Source: Metallyticus violacea
Lineage: Eukaryota; Arthropoda; Insecta; Mantodea; Metallyticidae
Length of the DNA stretch: 64,000 nucleotides
Assembly: GCA_030762175.1 (NCBI GenBank)
Contig: CM060842.1
Span: 69,453,501-69,517,500, forward strand
Direction of reading: 5' to 3'
The notes beneath the pieces are model-generated. The model saw nothing but the letters and a program-made list of their open reading frames with translations, did no database searches and was not told the origin of the DNA. The stretch's first letter is position 1, and each line of letters opens with the position of its first letter. The position numbers were made by a program, and so were the translations under genes. This document shows, piece by piece, positions 23,490-35,800 of this stretch.

Positions 23490-25495
23490 TCTTTGAGGTG
23501 CAGTTTCTCAGAGAATTTTTAAGAAATATAATGAAATTTGGAGGATTTTTTGTATAAAATATCCTTCTGCACAATAATTCAAAGCAGATTTTGCAGATTT
23601 TCAATAGGCATCTTGGTATAACTGTAAGGTCAGGGTATATGAATATTTTACAATATAGCAATTTATTGAATATCAAAATTCTGCATCACCAGTTTTAATG
23701 TTAAAATATCTAGAATATTCACAAAAATGTTATGTTCAATAGTTTGAGAGAATATTCACTTTACAATTTTTAAATGTATAATATTATAATTAATCACAAA
23801 TTTAGTCCTGCAAAACAATACATTCTACAAAAATTATAGTAATAAACAAAATATTTATAATTATAAATCAAAATTTCTGCTACCTATGTTTGAAAATTTA
23901 AAAAAAAATTTAAAAAATGCCTAATCTTAAGGAAGATTAAGAAAGGAGACGGGAGTGTGAGTATCAATAATCTGGGAAGCAGTGTAGTATACCCAAATAG
24001 CTAAGTATTTAGTTGATAAATATTTACAAAAAATAAAAATATAAATAAAGTTAAAAAAACAACCTTAAAAGCATAAAAGAATCTGAATGTTCTATGGCAA
24101 GAATTTTTAAGCTCTGAATTGAAAAGGTATCCAAAGGTCCAAGGGAGTAGATCTAGGTTTGGAATTTGAAATAAGCCCAACATATTAAAAATATCTCTAA
24201 TACTTTCTTCTCCAGCGTCATAATGTCATATTAATTCCAAATTATTTTATCAATTAAGAGAAAATAATTCTTCGAATAAAGACAATTATTTCTACAGTTT
24301 TGATTCATTTGGATGAATACTAGAAGGTATATGGAATTGGAGGACGCAACTATTTTTTTTCTTTTGAAATAAATTGAAACATTTATGATATTAAAATCGA
24401 CAACAATAGAAGTTTTACATTTAGCATCCTTAGATGTTTCTTTTTTTAATATTGTAAACTATTTTTTCGAAACTAAAGAAAGAATTGTCTTCTAGAAACT
24501 TTTAAGCAGTGTGCATGGTGCTTCAGTGAAAAGCAATCTCTGAGTTAATGCAGCGAGTACTCTGTAGAAAACTTGTGTGAAGTCAGTCCTAGGGGAGATG
24601 TTGAAAAAGAAAAGAAAGGCTGGTGTAACTTGGGAACAAACATGAAGGAACGGCGAGACATGGTGGTTAAGGGAAGGCCAGAGGAAGAATGATTTTCTAC
24701 TGAAGTCTTCCGCCTTTCTCACTGTCATTTTCTTCTCCTCTTTTTTCGCCAATCTCCATAGAGAATAGGAAGACCGATGTCACATTACTTTGTTTTGCAC
24801 AAAACTCGCCTGCCAACGACTCAGAGGTCGATGACGTACAACCTGTTAACGCATCTATGTCCGGAATTAAATGTAGCGGCATACAAATTCCCAGCGCTGA
24901 GTCAACAGTTATGACTAAATTTAAATGGAACGGAAAACACTTCTTTATGTAGTTACCAAAAAGAGATGGTTTACGATATTTCCCGTTGAAAAAATTATTT
25001 TACTTTCTACCGAGATTAGGTGGTGCACTGGTCCAGAGACTTTTTTCCTCCGTTTTGCGACCATGTTATCTCTTACAGTTTGTTGCATTTCTGACGTCAC
25101 AAACTTTAGTGAGGATCGAATATTAATATCTCAAAAAAGTAAAATTTAGGATATGTAAAAAGGTACACCTAGTTTTCTTAGCTGAATTTCACATCCTATC
25201 TGCTCATTAACAAATATTAGCAAGTTCCTAATGTTGAAAAAGTAATTACAGTATACAAATGGGTCTCAAAAACTAACACGGGATTGATGCATTTCGTGAA
25301 TCGAAAATCATTATTGGTAGTATTTATTACTCAAATAGTCCACGTCGTTTCAGGGGTCTTTTGACCGTACGTTCTATTCATTACTCAAGCACCTATAGAA
25401 AAATAATTAGCATATAAAATCAAATACATTTACAATTATCATTTAAACATAAACACTTAAATACGCACACATGCATATACACACATACTCAAATA
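22570..25495. other. No gene seen; AT-rich DNA with a (TA)n tract
   Basis: Contains the 45-bp (TA)n listed separately. No protein motif was recognised in the short frames at 23185, 24492 or 24925. Confidence 0.45.
23442..23486. repeat. (TA)22 microsatellite
   Basis: An uninterrupted TA tract of 45 bp. Confidence 0.95.
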
Positions 25496-25499
25496 TATT

Positions 25500-25870
25500 G
25501 TGTATACACAAGTTTGCTAGGTGCGCTCATCTGCTCCAACAAAGCGCTCATAATTCCATGTACTTTGCGTATCAAGCTTTGACCACCAGTCTTCCTGTGA
25601 AAATAATTCCCAACATGCTAACCTATCCCTATTCGAACTTAGCAAACTTCACTCCTAGCTCACTCACCCTGCACTGTTCAGTACCTGGGCAGAATATTAG
25701 AACGTGTTCTTTGTCTGCACATTGTCTGCCTAGCATCATTTGTTATTTTAGTGTCTTTCCATTAACCCACTCTATTCCACTCTGGACAATTAAACGAGAT
25801 TTGCCATTAAACGATAAAAACAAATATATAGCTCTCATCGTCGTGTATGAGGTACAGGTAAACAGGTGTT
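25500..25870 (-). pseudogene. Non-LTR retrotransposon ORF2 C-terminal remnant
   Basis: On the minus strand the text runs through RQCADKEHVLIFCPGTEQCR (about 25740-25680), SELGVKFAKFE (about 25677-25645) and MLGIIFTGRLVVKA (about 25625-25580). This is the 'C-x-D-K-E-H-V-L-x-x-C-P-G' block and the downstream tail typical of insect LINE ORF2 C-termini, close in style to the copy at 5925-6170. The plus-strand 139-codon frame over the same bases is its shadow. Stops interrupt the minus-strand frame, so the copy is inactive and 5'-truncated. Confidence 0.6.
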
Positions 25871-26191
25871 TTTATTGTGTTCTGTGTTAAATGGTAATAC
25901 CCATTTATCGGTGGAAAGTTCTAGTTATTTTGTATCAGATTGTGTTTTTATATTTTCTTTTTACATAAACGAAAAGAAAACATTAAAGAACTAGAACATA
26001 TATATTGAGTGTCCCAGAATTCAACAACGCAAATTGCTAGGATTGTGAGGGAGCGCTCGAGCATTTTGAGATAGGGAACTTATGGTCTGTGGTTTCTAAA
26101 TTCCATGCAGTAGCATAAACTGTTTTAATGGTCAGCACGCCACTGATTAAATCTCCACAGGAGGTGGGAGAAAAAGACAGAGACTTCAATT

Positions 26192-26192
<1 letters not shown>

Positions 26193-26238
<46 letters not shown>
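26193..26238. repeat. (CT)23 microsatellite
   Basis: An uninterrupted CT tract of 46 bp within the 26006-27719 transposon. Confidence 0.95.
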
Positions 26239-26241
<3 letters not shown>

Positions 26242-26639
26242 TGCTTTTGTGTTTTAGTTTCAAATTTGTTTTGTCTTCACTCTAATTAAGCAAAATAAAG
26301 TATACTGTTTTTAACCGTAAGGGTGTGAATATCAAAGTAGCCCTAGACTTCCAACGGCAAGGCCATTATCCAAGCATTTATCTCCTTGATCTGTGATGTA
26401 CATGTAATATTCAAAACTTAGATGTTTCCTCCACTGTAATCCATGATGGTAGACAGTTCAAGTAGTTGAAAGGAAAAATAAACTGCTTTCTCCAGAGTAA
26501 AGAAATAGTCTACCTGAACGAAACCAAATATATAAGAAAAATTAAGTAAACTGCATTCTAGCTTTTCACCACCGCGTGAAAATCAAATAAAATAAAATTG
26601 GAGGATTAAGGAAAGAAAATTTTTAAGTACAAAAAATAA

Positions 26640-27448
26640 AACTGAGATCGTCGGAGATATTGTTCGATGTGTCTAGGGGGTTGAGATTCAGAAAACGCAA
26701 TGGCCAATTTACAGGACCTCCTCTTCCCAGAAAGCACGCTATTGAGTTAATCTCGTACTTTCACGCTGAAATGGGGAGCAGCTCCATCGTGCTGCAACCA
26801 CACCTGACGTCGGATGTTCAGAGGGACGTCTTCTTAAAAACACAGGCAAAGCAAGGGTGAGGAACTGAAGATACAAGTGCACTTTTAACCGTGTGAAAGT
26901 AAATAAGAGTCAATTATTTCATTGGACAGGAGGCCAGTCCAAAAGTTGATGCGGAATCTGTGCCGATAATTAACCTCCATCACTACATGCGGCTGCTCAT
27001 ATTCCCATACATGACTGTTCCCATGATTCACGATTAGCCCATCCCTTGTGAACATGTCCTCGTTGATGAAGAGAATCGATGAGAAGAAGTAAGGCTGTTA
27101 ATTCTGCCGTTCAAGGCCCACCTGCAGAACTCTAGTATGGGACCGAAGTCAGCTGGCCCCAATGCCTGCACCTTAAGCGGATGATAGGAAAAGAGTCTTT
27201 CGTCGTGCAGAACCCAATACACGCTGGACTTGTTCGTAACCATGGCCCTGGCAAATTTCTCGGGTGCTGGTGGAAGGTTCCGCCCAAATCATGGTAAGCA
27301 CCTCTTCTTCAAAGGGTGGAGTATGAGGTCTTCGGCCGCAGGACAGGGTCGCTTTTGTAACGTCAGATCTCAGCTTCAACATTCTAGGTACTTTGCGCAT
27401 GCGCAATTGACTTCGTAGCTCTACTGAACTGTTATCAATGGCGTGCAT
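26640..27448 (-). pseudogene. HTH-DDE transposase of the Tc1/mariner superfamily, frameshifted
   Basis: Reading the minus strand from 27448: EEEVLTMIWAEPSTSTREI (the 'V-x-x-x-x-P-x-T-S-T-R-x-I' helix-turn-helix block) is followed after a frameshift by TNKSSVYWVLHDERL and VQALGPADFGPILEFCRWAL. This equals 'Y-x-x-x-x-V-Q-x-L-x-P-x-D-x-x-x-R-x-x-F-C-R-W'. Further on are NEDMFTRDG (the 'DExxFTRDG' catalytic block) and NHGNSHVWEYEQPHV, then near 26800 QHDGAAPHFSVKVRD, with the second catalytic aspartate. The motif order is complete up to the last third of the catalytic domain. Multiple frameshifts and stops make it inactive. It lies inside matched terminal repeats. Confidence 0.75.
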
Positions 27449-27724
27449 ACCCTCGCAGAATGAACAATTTTACCGAAGTAGCAAAGCCAATAATTTTCAA
27501 CTTCCGATGTACTGTGAATTAATACTACTTGGGCAAGACGTGAGCATTCTGAATGGCAATCTAATTCACACGCTTACGTTAAATTGACTTATCAGCTCGA
27601 ATATCTGATTTCGAAAAAGCGTCATAACTTTGAAAGTTTACAAAGGTAGTCATAATTTCCCCATCTCAAAATGCTTATCCATTTTTGCAATATGTGTGGT
27701 TGAATTCTGGCACACCTTGGGTAT

Positions 27725-28595
27725 GTGTGTATATATTGAGTTTGTTGCTTAAACATTTTCTGTGCATTCTCTTGGTTAATTTTTCTAAGCTTTTTTGTAC
27801 CTTCTCTCAAATATGACTCTTTTTTCCATCTTTCATACTCATCCTATCTCAAAGCTCTAAATTTCTTTTAATTTTCTATATAAAATAGCGGCGTTCTTAG
27901 ATGTAAATCAAGAACAAAGAGTTGTTGGATTTAGGTGTTAAATCTCATAAAAATCATGGAATAACGCTGCAACAGTATGGAGATGCCTGCATTAGTGAGA
28001 GAACTGAATGTCCATTTTCTAAATTAAAACCCAAAAATTCATTAATTACCGAAAGTCCCATCTCTCAATTCAAATAACTTTGCTACGCAAATTCACATTG
28101 AGCCGAATATTTCTATAACATTTTAAGCAAGCAGATGTTTTTAAAAGTTGTATCCTTCTGAACATTTTACAGTCGTAGATTTATTTTTTAAAAAGCTCAA
28201 AAGGTTTTATTTTTATAGCATACCATCAATATAATACCTCAAACAGTATTTGAAATATTTTTACGTTTATTTAGCTGCTGCAATTGCATTTTAGAAAAGG
28301 TTTTCGTCTATAAATGACTTCATCTTCGGCTATTGGGTATGAAATTCTTATGATGTTCTAAACATTAAGAACACCAGTAATTAGTATATTGTTAACATGT
28401 TAAGGCGTTTATTATAAATTTGGAAATCATATGTTAACTCTAAACAAAAAGAGGCACTTAACTTTGATCCTCTCTTACATATAAAAAGTGTTGCTCTTAT
28501 TAATGGGGCAGTTACAACCGCAACTTGGACTGTATTGTTATAAGTAGTTATAGCACATCATCCTTTGATATGCCAAAGAATATTATAATAAATCA
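27725..28595. other. No gene seen; AT-rich DNA
   Basis: No motif recognised. Confidence 0.5.
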
Positions 28596-28600
28596 GTCAG

Positions 28601-28800
28601 TTACCAATTCCTGGCAATTACATTCCCTAATAGCGCATGCACTTCTTTGTTAATAGTGAAATCTATGACAAACAGATGATTTTTCAGGGCTTCCAAAATA
28701 GGAATGTCAAAACGGGATAAATCTGGGATGAATGCTGCAGTATTTCTCAAAATTTGAAAAAAGAACCCTTCTAATTTCCAGATAGATTGGAAATTTATGG
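28601..28800 (-). pseudogene. Mariner-like transposase C-terminal fragment
   Basis: The minus strand reads AAFIPDLSRFDIPILEALKN (about 28740-28680), then HLFVIDFTINKEVHALLGN. This fits 'P-x-S-P-D-L-S-P-x-D-x-x-x-F-x-x-L-K...F-x-x-D-x-E-V' of mariner C-terminal regions, with the aspartate of the third catalytic position kept in 'RFD'. The upstream part of the frame (to 28942) shows no catalytic block, and the G+C-richer DNA at 28800-29330 could not be assigned. No TIR found. Confidence 0.4.
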
Positions 28801-28949
28801 ATGCTCCGAGAGATTTGAGAGTTCTGCATATCCAGAAGTGTTTACAAGTACAATGGTTTTGAAATGGAGAAACTGGACCAATAGCAAACACCTGTGGTCG
28901 GAGAAGGTCAACATTACATTTCGCGAACTTGTTTGCATTCACTTTTATT

Positions 28950-30235
28950 TCTTTGGCGACGGAAATGTCCTCCTCTGCTCGCTATTCAAACATTCTCTGA
29001 TTCAATCATGGTGTTTGGACGGTATCCCCGAACAAAGGTTCACTGCTTTCCCATAATGTGATCACTGATCGCAGAGACACCACAGGCATGTCATCGAAGA
29101 TACCGACCGCAGTAAATCTCGTTTTGCATTAGTCTTTGGCTGTTTTCATTTGACAAAGTAATTGCACTGCGTCCTTTCTCTCGTTGCCAAGATGGAGCAC
29201 ACTACGGTTCAAGGGCATAAGCACGCTCGAGCTGAGATAGGTGACTCGTGCTCCCAGTGTAAAAAGGCTGACTGCAAGAAAGATATTCGCTCGCAACTAG
29301 CAGCACCAATGTAAGTTGTTTGTTTTCGTTGCGATGGTATACTGATGGATCTGTCGTTACCTTATAATCTAAAAAAGAGAAAAATAAAAGTACTTTTATG
29401 TGTGTATCTTTGATGCGTTATGTTCAAAAACAGAAAAATGTTAACATAAAAATTGAAAATCACATTAATAAACAGTGCAAGTTTCATTTTTAAGGAAATA
29501 AATTATACTCTTCTTTTCTTCACAATAAGACAATAAAATATAATTATATTGAACTGCTACATTACGCGTAGAGACTTTGACCTCTCTCCCTTGCTATTAC
29601 TTTACTAAATTATGTTTGAAATGTTCACGCGTGCAGGTGTAAGCAGCGTGTGTTTCAAAAGCTAAATTTCTGGTCATCTACACAACAAACTGAATGCAGA
29701 CATGCATAAGATTCGAATTCCGCATATCATAAAACTACACAGCCCACAAAATCTTTCAAACTTTGATCGGAAGGTTTTTTTGTTTCTATCATTACTGTCA
29801 TTTATTCCTGATAAGAGCAAACTGTGTCATAACACTATATACAGCTGATACAGAATGCTTTCTCCCTGAACTGAGGTTGTTTTTACTCTTATGGAGTGCG
29901 AATTGCCCAATTAGGTATAGAACCGCCACAGCGTGCAGGAAGCCAACGAAAACAAACTACCACCTTTGTTTGCAGTCAACCCGCTTTACATTTACTGAGC
30001 TCGAGTTTCTCGCCTATTGATTTGGCAAATCTAAACGAAACGCTGTTCTGTGTATTTATTACCCAAAATGCTATCGTTAAGAAAGCCAAAAGCTAGCCCT
30101 TCTGTGAAGAATAATTTTTTTTCAAATGACATTCAAACACCTCTTAAAAATAATAAGCACATTGTAGAAATGAAACTTAAAATGTGTTTCGGAGCTTATA
30201 GATATTATAATAGTTGTTAGATAAGAAACCCTCTT
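28950..30235. other. No gene seen
   Basis: The interval 28950-29330 is less AT-rich than its surroundings and may be repeat-derived, but I could not assign it. The rest is AT-rich with chance frames. Confidence 0.4.
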
Positions 30236-30239
30236 GTAA

Positions 30240-30480
30240 AGGTTTATTTAAGAACGCTCTTTAACACTGTTGGTGTTAAAAGCTCGCAATCAATTCAGGG
30301 CTTGAAATTACCAATAAATTTGATTCAGAGACAAGGCTATTTTATGTGCCGTAAATTTACGACATGGGACCAACGGTTTTACTTCCCTTCAAAGGAAGAC
30401 ATACTTATGATTTTTACACCCAAAAAAATGGTATTGACCCTGGCAGGGTTTTAACTCATGACCTTGGATCTACAAGGCAA
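30240..30480 (-). mobile_element. Old, diverged SINE-A copy, minus strand
   Basis: Tail 'gaacgctctttaacactg' (30251-30268) and body blocks 'gccgtaaatttacgacatgggacc' (split around 30349-30371) and 'cttcccttc' match the family. The head region is recognisable only to the B-box ('cctggcagggtttta'). It is more diverged than the other copies. Confidence 0.7.
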
Positions 30481-30634
30481 GTTCCCATGGTGAGACTATA
30501 TGGCAACGTCGTCAACCTTACGCAATACCACCACTTATCAGAACAATTCACATATGCCCGAAGAGGATTCGAACTCCCACAACGAGTGTGTTCGTCTCAT
30601 TGTTAAAGTATTTAAATATTATTAAATGTACAAA

Positions 30635-31720
30635 TGCAGTTTCAAGCAGGATTTAGAAAGAGAAATCGAGCAGCTGATAACAATGATAATCCGATGATAG
30701 TAAATACGATACAAACGACGAAGGAAATATATTATTTGCAGATTTGAAAAGGCTTTTGATCCCATGAATAGAGAAGCATTAGAATGGAAATTACGTATAG
30801 CTAGTTTTAAGTGTTACACAGATCAAAAGGATATATGAAGGCATCAAGTCTTGCATAAGCTGCGAAAGGAATGGGGTTATAGGTGTAGTTGAGACAAGAT
30901 TGCAGATGGAGTCTTTTATTTGATTTGTTTATTAATGACATTTTCGAAAGTGTATGGAGAAGCAACTCAAATTGTCTAGCGGTAGGAAATAAATAAATAC
31001 CAGGATTACTTTATGCTGATAATTTAATGATATTTGCTATAACTAGTGGATTGTAGGGACGGGGTAACTGATGAAATTAGTAATTTATGTAGTGAGTGGG
31101 CTTTGGAATCAATGTTACAAGATCTAAGAGAGTTATTTGCATTACCAAGACTAGCAGCATCGGTTGAATCGTGTAGAACAAGAAGAAACGGAGTGATGGT
31201 TGAAAGAGCTATGAAATATTGGTAACGAATCTGAAACTAGATGATAAAAATAGCACGAATTGCAAAAGAGCATTTTTTCACGATATTTGGTGGAAGAGAT
31301 TGAAATAAATTATATAAGAGATTGGTATGGAGAATATGTGGCAGCAAGGGTAAAAGAATTTAAAAGCATTTTAGAAGGAAGAAAAAGCTGATATGGCAAG
31401 AGATGCATGTATGCGGACAGTGGCGATATACCTTAAGGGATTTAGGCAGAGTAACGTCAATTTGTGTTGTGTGGGAGAACCAGAAGGAATGTTTCAGTAT
31501 TTGATGTAGTGCAGGTAAATAAGTAACTGGAGAGAAGTTGTCTGGAATCTGTGGCAATTAAAATTGTAGCAACTATTTGGAAAATTTTGGAGTATTAGTG
31601 AGTATTGGAAAAGTAATTTTATAATTTTTTAACGTTCTAAATTTTGTCAAAGACCAAGGAGTCTTGACAGGGTGGAGTTCGGGAGAACAATTGTTAAAAT
31701 AATATAATATAGAAATGTTC
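30635..31720 (+). pseudogene. LINE reverse-transcriptase remnant with 3' end
   Basis: The plus strand contains QFQAGFRKRN (about 30635-30664), equal to the reverse-transcriptase 'QAGFRxGRS' block. It then has 'LQI-KGF' in place of 'DLKKAFD', LFDLFINDIFESVW (about 30920-30950), and GLLYADNLMIFA (31003-31038). The last is the catalytic 'YADD' box with the second aspartate changed to asparagine (codon 31021-31023). These blocks come in the right order for a non-LTR retrotransposon. The fingers/palm region is shortened and full of stops. Downstream text to about 31560 has weak C-terminal similarity, and the A/T-rich 3' region ends near 31720. The endonuclease domain is missing (5' truncation). 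Confidence 0.7.
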
Positions 31721-31724
31721 AAGG

Positions 31725-32185
31725 GCGTTCAATGTTATAAATGTATTGTAAATTTACAAAATTATGCATTCTAAATGTAATAAGACAAGACGCGTTAAAG
31801 CCCTTACAAAGCTCGCTGCGTTAAAGTAAAACATGTGACCAAAATGTTAATGTGCGACTCACAAGGAAATTCTTAAAGCTGACCTAATGCCAGAAGAAAT
31901 CTCTCTACGAGCTTTAATCTGCCAAGTAAAACTAAACTACTCACATTTTTTCTCTTGAAGCAACTTTGTGTTTTTTGCCACCTTATTTTATAACATGCCT
32001 AAATGACTATCCTTCTGTGCCAAAAATTTGCAAAAATTCCGAAAGATTAGCTTGGTTGAAATGTACTGCCATGAACTTTTAATAATGTGCATTCAATCTC
32101 GAACAACACAAATTTAAATTTAAATTTCAGTTTTGTTTCATTGTTTATTGTATGTAGTTGGAGAAATGCTGAACAGAAATTGTTT
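31725..32185. other. No gene seen
   Basis: AT-rich sequence between the LINE remnant and the hAT remnant. Confidence 0.5.
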
Positions 32186-32188
32186 TAG

Positions 32189-32838
32189 GCTAGTGGTTCC
32201 CAAATGTTTGTCATGAGCACTTTGAGGAGAAAAATACATTATAAAATTGTTTTTAATGAATAAATACTTACTTAGTAAACGATGGAAGGCAAATATTTAG
32301 ATTTAAGAATTTTAGACAAGTGAAACATAGTTTCATTCTAACTTTCTGTTCAGATCTAATTTCACTAAAAAGATTTACAAAATTAAAATATCAATATAAG
32401 ATGACACCTTTTAATTGTAGTAAATCTACAGTATATTCTCGTAGATCTGGCATTTAAAATATTTTTTTCATTTTTAAAGTTGAAAAACCAAAAACGTCAC
32501 TTGGGACCACGTAAGAACTCTTTTGATGGGAGAGCTGAGGCTGTTAACTATATCTGGTTGCCTTTTGGGCACCTCCAACTGAATATTGGGCTCTGTGTTG
32601 ATTTTTCTGCTACTGCCTGCATAAGCAGCGAATCCTGATTCACATAAATAATCGGTTTCAAAGCTCAGAAGTATGATTTTTGGTTTATCTGACAAAACTT
32701 AAATTCATCTTTTAACTGATGTCAAATTCAGATAGTGACTTGAAACATGCTCCTTTATCATTCAAAGTAACCAATCATTCATATTCCTGCGATATAATAC
32801 AGCTATTGTGACTTATTTAGGTGGTGGGAAACCGTTAG
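32189..32838 (-). mobile_element. hAT transposon remnant with imperfect terminal repeats
   Basis: The left end reads ctagtggttcccaaa at 32189, which fits the hAT terminal consensus 'CAGNGGTTCCCAAA'. The right end read in reverse reads ctaacggtttcccacc. The transposase C-terminus (32474-32695) points towards the left end, as expected. No 8-bp target duplication could be recognised, so the right boundary is tentative. At 650 bp this is a deletion derivative. Confidence 0.55.
32474..32695 (-). pseudogene. hAT transposase C-terminal dimerisation-region fragment
   Basis: The minus-strand frame reads LLSFETDYLCESGFAAY, then a diverged 'KINTEPNIQLEVPKRQPDI'. The 'L-P-F-x-T-x-Y-L-C-E-S-G-F-S-x-x' block is the most conserved part of the C-terminal hATC region of hAT transposases related to ZBED5/SCAND3-like proteins. 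Only the last 60-70 residues of a normally 550-700 residue protein remain. The frame has no stop across the conserved part, but the rest of the gene is absent. Its position between hAT-like termini supports origin from one element. Confidence 0.65.
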
Positions 32839-32844
32839 GACTAA

Positions 32845-35800
32845 CAGGGGACTTTTGTCAAAACATACATATAAATAAGTATATGGCATATTCACTTAGT
32901 TTCGTTATTAAAGATAATTTTTGTTTCAAAACTTGTGTAGAAGGCTTAAAAATGGCCGCCAAAGGTACTGATATCTAAACGCTTGTTCACAATTCATGCT
33001 ACTCTGTGACATACTTCGTGTGTCTGCTTAATTTATTAATGGCCACCAACACGCTGGAAAAGAAATTTTATTACTGTCGTTATTGGTATTCTATACTGAA
33101 CGGCCTTTAAATGATCCCATTGTAAAATGAAATGCATTGGGATCAACAGAAAGAGAAAGCTAGAATTGTGTCCCTCAAGATCTATCTATTTATTTTATAG
33201 TAGCTGGTATTCCTGCCTTTCAGGTAAATTAAATCTCCCAGCAATCTACCCGTAACTCTAAACTGTCGCCTTTCTTCCAGAAATGCGTGATAAATATCTT
33301 CGGGCAATTGATGAGTGCTGGAGAAGTTCTGCACTTCATTACTGGTAATTGCCACTTAGTCTGTTTTTCACAGACTAAGTTGCCTCTGATCCCACATCTG
33401 TAGTAACCAATACTACACACTTCAGCTACTTTAAATATTATTTCTAAAATTAATATTTTGAAACAAATTAGCAGCAACTGAAATAAATCGAAAATGGGTT
33501 TTTCGATTTCTTCGTTTCCCAAAGGTTTCTCTGCGGTCATTTTGCGTGCTGTCTAGAGAAGATGTGGCATAAGTGATAACGTTTACTGAATATTTATAGA
33601 CAGGAAAGAGAAAGGAGGGAATAGGTAAAATTTTATTCATTTTATGGGAAGAGGCAGAAAATTGCGAAAGGGGGGAGGAGAGATTGCAATATTATTTTAA
33701 AAAATATGTGTGTGTGTGTGGGGGGAGGGGTGTAATTTATTATTGTGTACTTATTTTGATTTCATTAATTTTTTTCTTTATATAAATGGTAATATTTTAG
33801 ACATATTCATTTATTTTCTTATTTAAGTTTAATAATCAGTTGTGTCATTTCATGTACTGTAATTTAAAAGCCGCAGGACCCGTGCGATAAATTGTAAAAA
33901 TATTGTGGAAGTAATCAACAGCACCAAATGTTTTATATTTTACGTTTTGGTGTTACATTTTGGCTTTTTTAAAAATCGCCGTTATGATGGAAGTATTTAA
34001 GAAAGCAAGTCTGTTTATATATAAAGGTGTACAAGTTAGTATTGATTGTTTTATAGTTTTGTGCCGTTTTGCATTCATTTGTTTCCGTTCAGAATTCCGT
34101 GACTTCCTAACTGGCTACGTCAGGATGGAACGTCCAATAATACTTATTCGCCATGGTTGTTTAGTCTGTCCAAAGTTCTAGTAAGCAGCGACTTAACCAT
34201 CGTGACTGGCGTGTTCTCTCATTTTTCTACAAAATGTTGAGATTACTCCGAAACTAAGAGTGGAATATGCTCTTTTGATCTTTTCTTCTAAATTGTTAGG
34301 CATGAAGCCTTCTCCGTTCGGTAAGTTCTGTAATGTAATTATAAACCCCTTTATATAATGATTTGAATTGTAATTTACTATATTGGCATTTAGCAATATA
34401 AATAGTAAGGTTAATACTTTTGTGAAATATGTATACATATGAATATCATACTTTCCTGCAATTCTTTCAAAGGCATAATCACCTGACCAGTAACTTCCAA
34501 AAACCAGTGCACATTTTTGCGTGGCTTGGATAAGTTCCCTTGTTAATTGGCCACAAGTAACCTAACTAAGCCTGGACCTAATCTAACCTGAGCTTACCTA
34601 ACCTACGTCACTTCCACTATTTCTGTCTCGTTTACTAGTTTTGCATAAGAACATATTACCTGTAAGAGTTGGTTCCCAATTTTCATTCCCCAAAATAATA
34701 ATTAAAGTTTTAAACTTGTACTTCATCCTTCTTTTATATATAACTTGTATTTCTTGACATTTAAATACTTCTTTTATAATTTGTTGTAACAGCATAATCA
34801 AAACTACCATAATTTCAATTTTCATTTTTAGATAAAATTAGGAGTTGAGTTATACATACATCGATGATGACATGCTCTTACCATTTTACCAGCACTATGC
34901 CAATTACAAAGTGAAGGCACTACTTTCCGTCCTATATAAATGGCTACTTAATGAAATATTACCCAACATTACAAACGTCATGCTCTTGTATGTAAAATAG
35001 AAGCATATGGGCGCCAAACTAATTAAAACTCTAATTAAAATATGTGTAAGGAGCAGTTTTTTGGTACGATATAAAATTAAATTGTCAAATAAATGTGTTA
35101 AATGGCAGAAATCTTACAAATAAAAAGTTAATGGTAACAAATGCGATCGTTTGCATGAAACTGTGGGGGCAGCAAAGTGGATGCAGGAGGTAGTCACGTA
35201 ACAGTCCGGCGTCTGGTTCCTGTGTGTTGGCGGCTTCCATGCTGGGGAACGATGGGAGCACGGTGTTCCTGTTATTCACGCCTACGTTACTGAATCACCT
35301 CGAGTCAGCAATGTGGGTGCAGTTTGGTAGGTTTGATGAATTAAAACACGGCAGCTGCTACAAACACAGAAATATATTACTAACAACTAAGGGCGAAGTT
35401 TCTCCCTTACACTATAACAAAAAACAGGAGCGAGACAGACCGGGAGTCGAGCTTACATTAGTAAGCGGAAAAACGTGCGGACTGTGTTAAATGATTCTCC
35501 AGAGCTGGTCGACTGCAGTTTTTGTACGTCTGGCAGGCGATCAGGATCTCAAATGCCTCAGCCTCGCTAATGAAACAACTTCATGACGAGCTATTAACTA
35601 AGATATGCTTGCTTTGGATGTTTTGGTGAAGAGGAAATGACCGTTGTGTTTCCCGTATAGTGTTTAGATAATTAATTGAGATGTATGGTTGCTTCCAATA
35701 GAACATCCCAGTTAATGTAATGGGTATAGACCCAACCTGGTAATTACGGTTCAATTAAAACGCTAGATCATCATTTTGCAGCTAAAATAATAAAACTGAA

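Larger units (their letters stand above)
26006..27719 (-). mobile_element. Degraded ~1.7-kb Tc1/mariner-superfamily transposon with TIRs
   Basis: The left end reads ttgagtgtcccagaattca from 26006. The right end read in reverse reads ccaaggtgtgccagaattca, and both ends share a second block 'gcattttgagat(a/g)ggga' further in. Between them lies a minus-strand transposase pseudogene (26640-27448). The length is right for a complete element of this kind, so unlike most remnants here it retains both ends and much of the gene. A (CT)n microsatellite has grown inside it at 26193-26238. Confidence 0.7.

Noticed and set aside
25471..25890. 139-codon plus-strand open frame
   Set aside because: The minus strand of the same bases carries recognisable LINE C-terminal motifs, so the plus frame is its shadow.
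30555..30605. B-box-like 'gagttcgaatcct' on the minus strand suggesting a tRNA
   Set aside because: No matching D arm, anticodon arm or acceptor stem could be built upstream; at best a tRNA-derived scrap.
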